Source: Segatella maculosa DSM 19339 = JCM 15638
GTDB taxonomy: Bacteria > Bacteroidota > Bacteroidia > Bacteroidales > Bacteroidaceae
NCBI RefSeq assembly: GCF_000382385.1
Contig: NZ_KB908337.1
Location: 1 to 52,098 of the forward strand
Reading direction: 5' to 3'
DNA length: 52,098 bases
Shown: piece after piece, positions 49,616 through 52,098 of the stretch
How positions within the stretch are numbered: the stretch's first letter is position 1
How the letters are laid out: each line of letters begins with the position of its first letter
Made by a program: the position numbers and the translations under genes
The notes under the pieces: generated by a model
The model's input: the letters and a program-made list of their open reading frames with translations, nothing else
Told to the model about the DNA's origin: nothing
Database searches by the model: none

Positions 49616-51250
49616 ATGAACATCAATAAAACTCTTTTTCTGCTTTTGGGCCTCATGCTTTATGCAGTCTCTTCACAGGCTTGCACGAATTTCATTGTAG
49701 GCAAGAAAGCCAGTGTCAACGGAAGCGTCATCTGCACTTACAATGCCGACAACTATGGTTCGTTTCTCGGGTTGACCCATTATCCGGCAGCCACGCATGA
49801 GAAAGGTGAAATGCGTGCCGTCAATGATTGGGAAACAAGCGTGTATCATGGTTTCATCCCCGAGGCTCCCGTGACCTATAATGTCATTGGCAACATCAAC
49901 GAATATCAAGTTACCATTGGCGAAACCACCTATGGCGGGCGTGCCGAAATGGTCGACTCCACAGGCATTCTCGACTATGGAAGTCTCATTTACATTGCCC
50001 TGCAACGCTCACGCACAGCCCGCGAAGCCATTCGCGTGATGACAACCTTGGTAGAGGCTTATGGCTACAACAGCGAGGGCGAAACTTTCACCATCTGCGA
50101 CCCTGATGAAGCATGGATTATGGAGATGATGGGCTGTGGCGCGGGAAGCAAGAAAGTCGTGTGGGTGGCCCAGCGCATCCCTGATGACGCTATCTGTGCA
50201 CATGCCAACCAAAGCCGTATCGGACACTTCAACATGAAAGACAAGAAGAATGTGCTCTATAGCAAGAACGTCTTTTCCTTTGCCCGAAGCAAAGGGTGGT
50301 TCAAGGGGCGTGATGATGAATTCAACTGGAAGATGACCTATGCGCGTCCAGACTTCGGAGGACGTCGTTTCTGTGATGCCCGCGTGTGGGCATTCTTCAA
50401 TCGCTTTGCCGATGGCTTCTCCCGCTATTTGCCTTGGGCCGAGGGACTTGATCCCAACGCTGAAGACATGCCCCTCTGGATAGTGCCCAAGCATAAACTC
50501 AGTGTGCAAGACGTGCAGACTGCCATGCGCGACCATTATGAAGGCACACCCCTCGCCACCGACACCCTCGACATCGGAGGCGGCATCTGGCAAATGCCCT
50601 ACCGTCCTTCCCCCTTGGTGTATAAAGTCGACGGAAAAGCTTATTTCAACGAGCGCCCCGTGAGCACCCAGCAAACCACTTTCTCCTATGTCAGCGAAAT
50701 GCGTTCATGGCTTCCCCGTGAGATTGGCGGCGTGTTGTGGTTTGGCAATGACGACGGAAACATGATAGCCTACACCCCTGTCTATTGTGGCAACACCGAG
50801 CGTCCCGAATGCTATAACACGCCTGGGGCTGATGCCCTTACCTTCTCGATGAAGAATGCCTTCTGGGTGTGCAATTGGGTCAGCAACATGGTCTATCCGC
50901 GTTATAGCCAGATGTTCCCAAGTCTGAAAGCCGTGCGCGACAGTCTCGAGCAGAGCTATTTTGCCCAGCAGGCAGAAATAGAGAAAGAAGCCTGCCGGCG
51001 CTATGCCACCGACAAGGCGGCAGCCCTGCGCCAGCTCAACGACTATAGCAACCTGCAGGCACAGCGCATGCTTGCGCGTTGGACGCAGCTGGCTTTCCAC
51101 CTCATCGTGAAATACAACGATATGGTTGTCAGACCCACCGATGAAAACGGTAACTTCCTGCGCACCAAGCGTGGAACTCCTGCCCCTGTCTGTCGTTCAG
51201 GATATCCCGAACCCTATGCAAGGAAGATGGAGAAGAAGGCGATCCCCTAA
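49616..51250 (+). CDS. Secreted C69-family dipeptidase
   Basis: The 544-residue N-terminal nucleophile hydrolase has a signal peptide (NKTLFLLLGLMLYAVSSQA) and the catalytic Cys23 directly after it in CTNFIVGKKASVNGS, so maturation exposes the nucleophile. Typical C69 parts follow: YNADNYG, VIGNINEYQVTIGETTYGGR, EGETFTICDPDEAWIMEMMG and FWVCNWVSNMVYPRYSQMFP. It cleaves dipeptides outside the cytoplasm, consistent with peptide-based growth. It is monocistronic, with a strong terminator downstream. Confidence 0.95.
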   Translation: MNINKTLFLLLGLMLYAVSSQACTNFIVGKKASVNGSVICTYNADNYGSFLGLTHYPAATHEKGEMRAVNDWETSVYHGFIPEAPVTYNVIGNINEYQVTIGETTYGGRAEMVDSTGILDYGSLIYIALQRSRTAREAIRVMTTLVEAYGYNSEGETFTICDPDEAWIMEMMGCGAGSKKVVWVAQRIPDDAICAHANQSRIGHFNMKDKKNVLYSKNVFSFARSKGWFKGRDDEFNWKMTYARPDFGGRRFCDARVWAFFNRFADGFSRYLPWAEGLDPNAEDMPLWIVPKHKLSVQDVQTAMRDHYEGTPLATDTLDIGGGIWQMPYRPSPLVYKVDGKAYFNERPVSTQQTTFSYVSEMRSWLPREIGGVLWFGNDDGNMIAYTPVYCGNTERPECYNTPGADALTFSMKNAFWVCNWVSNMVYPRYSQMFPSLKAVRDSLEQSYFAQQAEIEKEACRRYATDKAAALRQLNDYSNLQAQRMLARWTQLAFHLIVKYNDMVVRPTDENGNFLRTKRGTPAPVCRSGYPEPYARKMEKKAIP

Positions 51251-51263
51251 CACCCATCCCAAA

Positions 51264-51345
51264 AGCCTCTCCCCAACCCCCTCCAAAGGAGGGGGAGAAT
51301 GAAGCCTCTCCCCCTAACCCCTCTCCCAAGGAGAGGGGAGTAAAA
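51264..51345. repeat. GC-rich arms after the dipeptidase gene
   Basis: Two consecutive segments, AAGCCTCTCCCCAACCCCCT and AAGCCTCTCCCCCTAACCCC, each continue as a hairpin with GGAGGGGGAG or GGAGAGGGGAG. They are in the same orientation, unlike the inverted pairs elsewhere. The inner end (AGTAAAATG) resembles the AGTAATATG of the DUF559 cassette. Confidence 0.7.
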
Positions 51346-51350
51346 TGCAA

Positions 51351-51392
51351 ATAGACCTTGCGAACACTTTAGTTCACAAGGTCTATTTTGTT
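51351..51392 (+). terminator. Terminator after the dipeptidase gene
   Basis: ATAGACCTTGCGAAC (51351-51365) pairs with 51372-51386 apart from one mismatch, with a 6-base loop, followed by TTTGTTTTAT. Confidence 0.8.
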
Positions 51393-51427
51393 TTATCATG
51401 CATTATTCTTCATTGCTCGCAAGCTCG

Positions 51428-51706
51428 GTCTCCCCTCCTTCGGAGGGGCTGGGGGAGGCTTCCCTTAAAACGGGGAGGGCAACACAGACAAGCAAGTTAA
51501 TCATAAAATGGATTTTGATTTTGAGTTTGATTAAATGCTGGTAAGTCGTGCGCCCTCCCCTTGAAACCTCCCCCAACCCCTCCGAAGGAGGGGAGCACAA
51601 ACAGTGTGCAAATTAATTCCTCGCAAGCTCGCAGCTCCCCCTCCTTCGGAGGGGGTTGGGGGGAGGCTCTCCTCCCCTCCCTTCGGGAGGGGCCGGGGGT
51701 GGGTGT
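51428..51706. repeat. GC-rich inverted-repeat units at the right end
   Basis: At least three arm sequences occur. A clear inverted pair, AACCTCCCCCAACCCCTCCG (from 51566) and its counterpart ending GGGGGTTGGGGGGAGGCTC (to about 51670), encloses about 50 bases with TGTGCAAATTAATTCCTCGC. Single arms lie at 51432-51462 and 51671-51706. They belong to the same family as those at 22.7-23.3 kb and 28.1-28.7 kb. Confidence 0.75.
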
Positions 51707-51713
51707 TAGGGCT

Positions 51714-52098
51714 TTAATTCCCGTGCTGCCCAATTCCCCCTTCCTCCTTCTTCTTTTCTTTCTTCCGCTTCGGGTTATCCACCTCCACCTGCAACTGCTT
51801 CAGTGCGCGGCGGATTGTGTCTTTCCATGTCAGCACCAGCTTGGCGGGCTTCAGGGCAGAGGTTGCCGTCACGTCGATTTCCTTCTCGATTTGTTTCGAG
51901 GGCACCACCACGCGTAGCGAGAAGATGTCGCCGAGGTCGAGCCCCACGCCCAGCCGTGCACACTCCATGATCAGGTTGCGCAGCGTGATGAGCACGTTGC
52001 GGGCATCGCCCTCGCTGAGCGACGTTTCGCGCACGATGCGTTCGAGCACCATCTCCGGCGTCAGCTTTTGTTGACCCTTGGGCACAGCGATATACACC
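51714..52098 (-). CDS. HU-like DNA-binding protein (5' end outside the window)
   Basis: The visible 127 residues begin YIAVPKGQQKLTPEMVLERI and run through VRETSLSEGDARNVLITLRN, LGVGLDLGDIFSLRV, with a basic-acidic tail NPKRKKEKKKEEGG. This is the HU-HIG/HU-like fold of Bacteroidetes-specific nucleoid or regulatory proteins. The frame is open at the right edge; the GTG near 52097 is probably internal, since relatives have a few residues before this point. Function is not known in detail. Confidence 0.75.
   Translation of the reverse strand, partial: VYIAVPKGQQKLTPEMVLERIVRETSLSEGDARNVLITLRNLIMECARLGVGLDLGDIFSLRVVVPSKQIEKEIDVTATSALKPAKLVLTWKDTIRRALKQLQVEVDNPKRKKEKKKEEGGIGQHGN

Overview
The window looks like a chromosomal segment of a Bacteroidales bacterium, most likely Prevotella in the broad sense. 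The reasons are the Bacteroidetes-type promoters (TTTG near -33 and TAnnTTTG near -7) before many genes, a tmRNA with tag GENNYALAA, proteins of Bacteroidetes-restricted type (DUF3836, DUF4296, HYC_CC_PP) and a very long isoleucyl-tRNA synthetase. Species cannot be fixed from the sequence alone.

Left part (1-16742): an AT-rich accessory region next to dnaK. It starts with the 3' end of an IS982-type transposase that has cut off a short gene. A large minus-strand type I restriction-modification operon follows: XRE regulator, hsdM, tyrosine recombinase, hsdS half gene, Fic protein, full hsdS, second hsdS half gene, Abi/HEPN-like protein, hsdR, an Mrr-like nuclease and an unknown protein. Upstream lie a mobilization membrane protein and a decayed relaxase gene with an in-frame stop. 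A plus-strand gene for a PD-(D/E)XK nuclease-like protein, a tandem palindrome array and two accessory genes complete it. The last bases of dnaK are repeated at 608-629 (21 of 22 match), just before a terminator hairpin that folds best on the minus strand. I read this as an island of about 16 kb inserted at the 3' end of dnaK.

Middle (16.7-34.7 kb): dnaK; an ABC transporter operon with a YtrA-type GntR regulator; a DUF3836 protein; about 1.5 kb of repeats; a MATE exporter preceded by a strong candidate small RNA; the etfB-etfA-acyl-CoA dehydrogenase group, interrupted by a DUF559 endonuclease gene framed by 47-bp inverted repeats; a DUF308 membrane protein; a histidine phosphatase; a secreted low-complexity protein and a small membrane-anchored protein. 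Two intergenic sites carry the same compact promoter-plus-terminator unit followed by degenerate repeats.

Right part (34.7-52.1 kb): tmRNA; a minus-strand copper/silver-type efflux operon (HYC_CC_PP protein, CusA, CusC, CusB, secreted HMA protein); a phased palindrome array; ileS; a DksA/TraR-like protein, lspA, a DUF4296 lipoprotein and a small conserved protein in one operon; a secreted C69 dipeptidase; GC-rich inverted-repeat units; and a partial HU-like DNA-binding protein at the right edge.

The most notable unexplained items are the DUF559 inverted-repeat cassette with its gene-less relatives, the small RNA upstream of the MATE gene, the twin promoter-terminator units, the two helically phased palindrome arrays, and the dnaK-end island with its recombinase-linked specificity genes.
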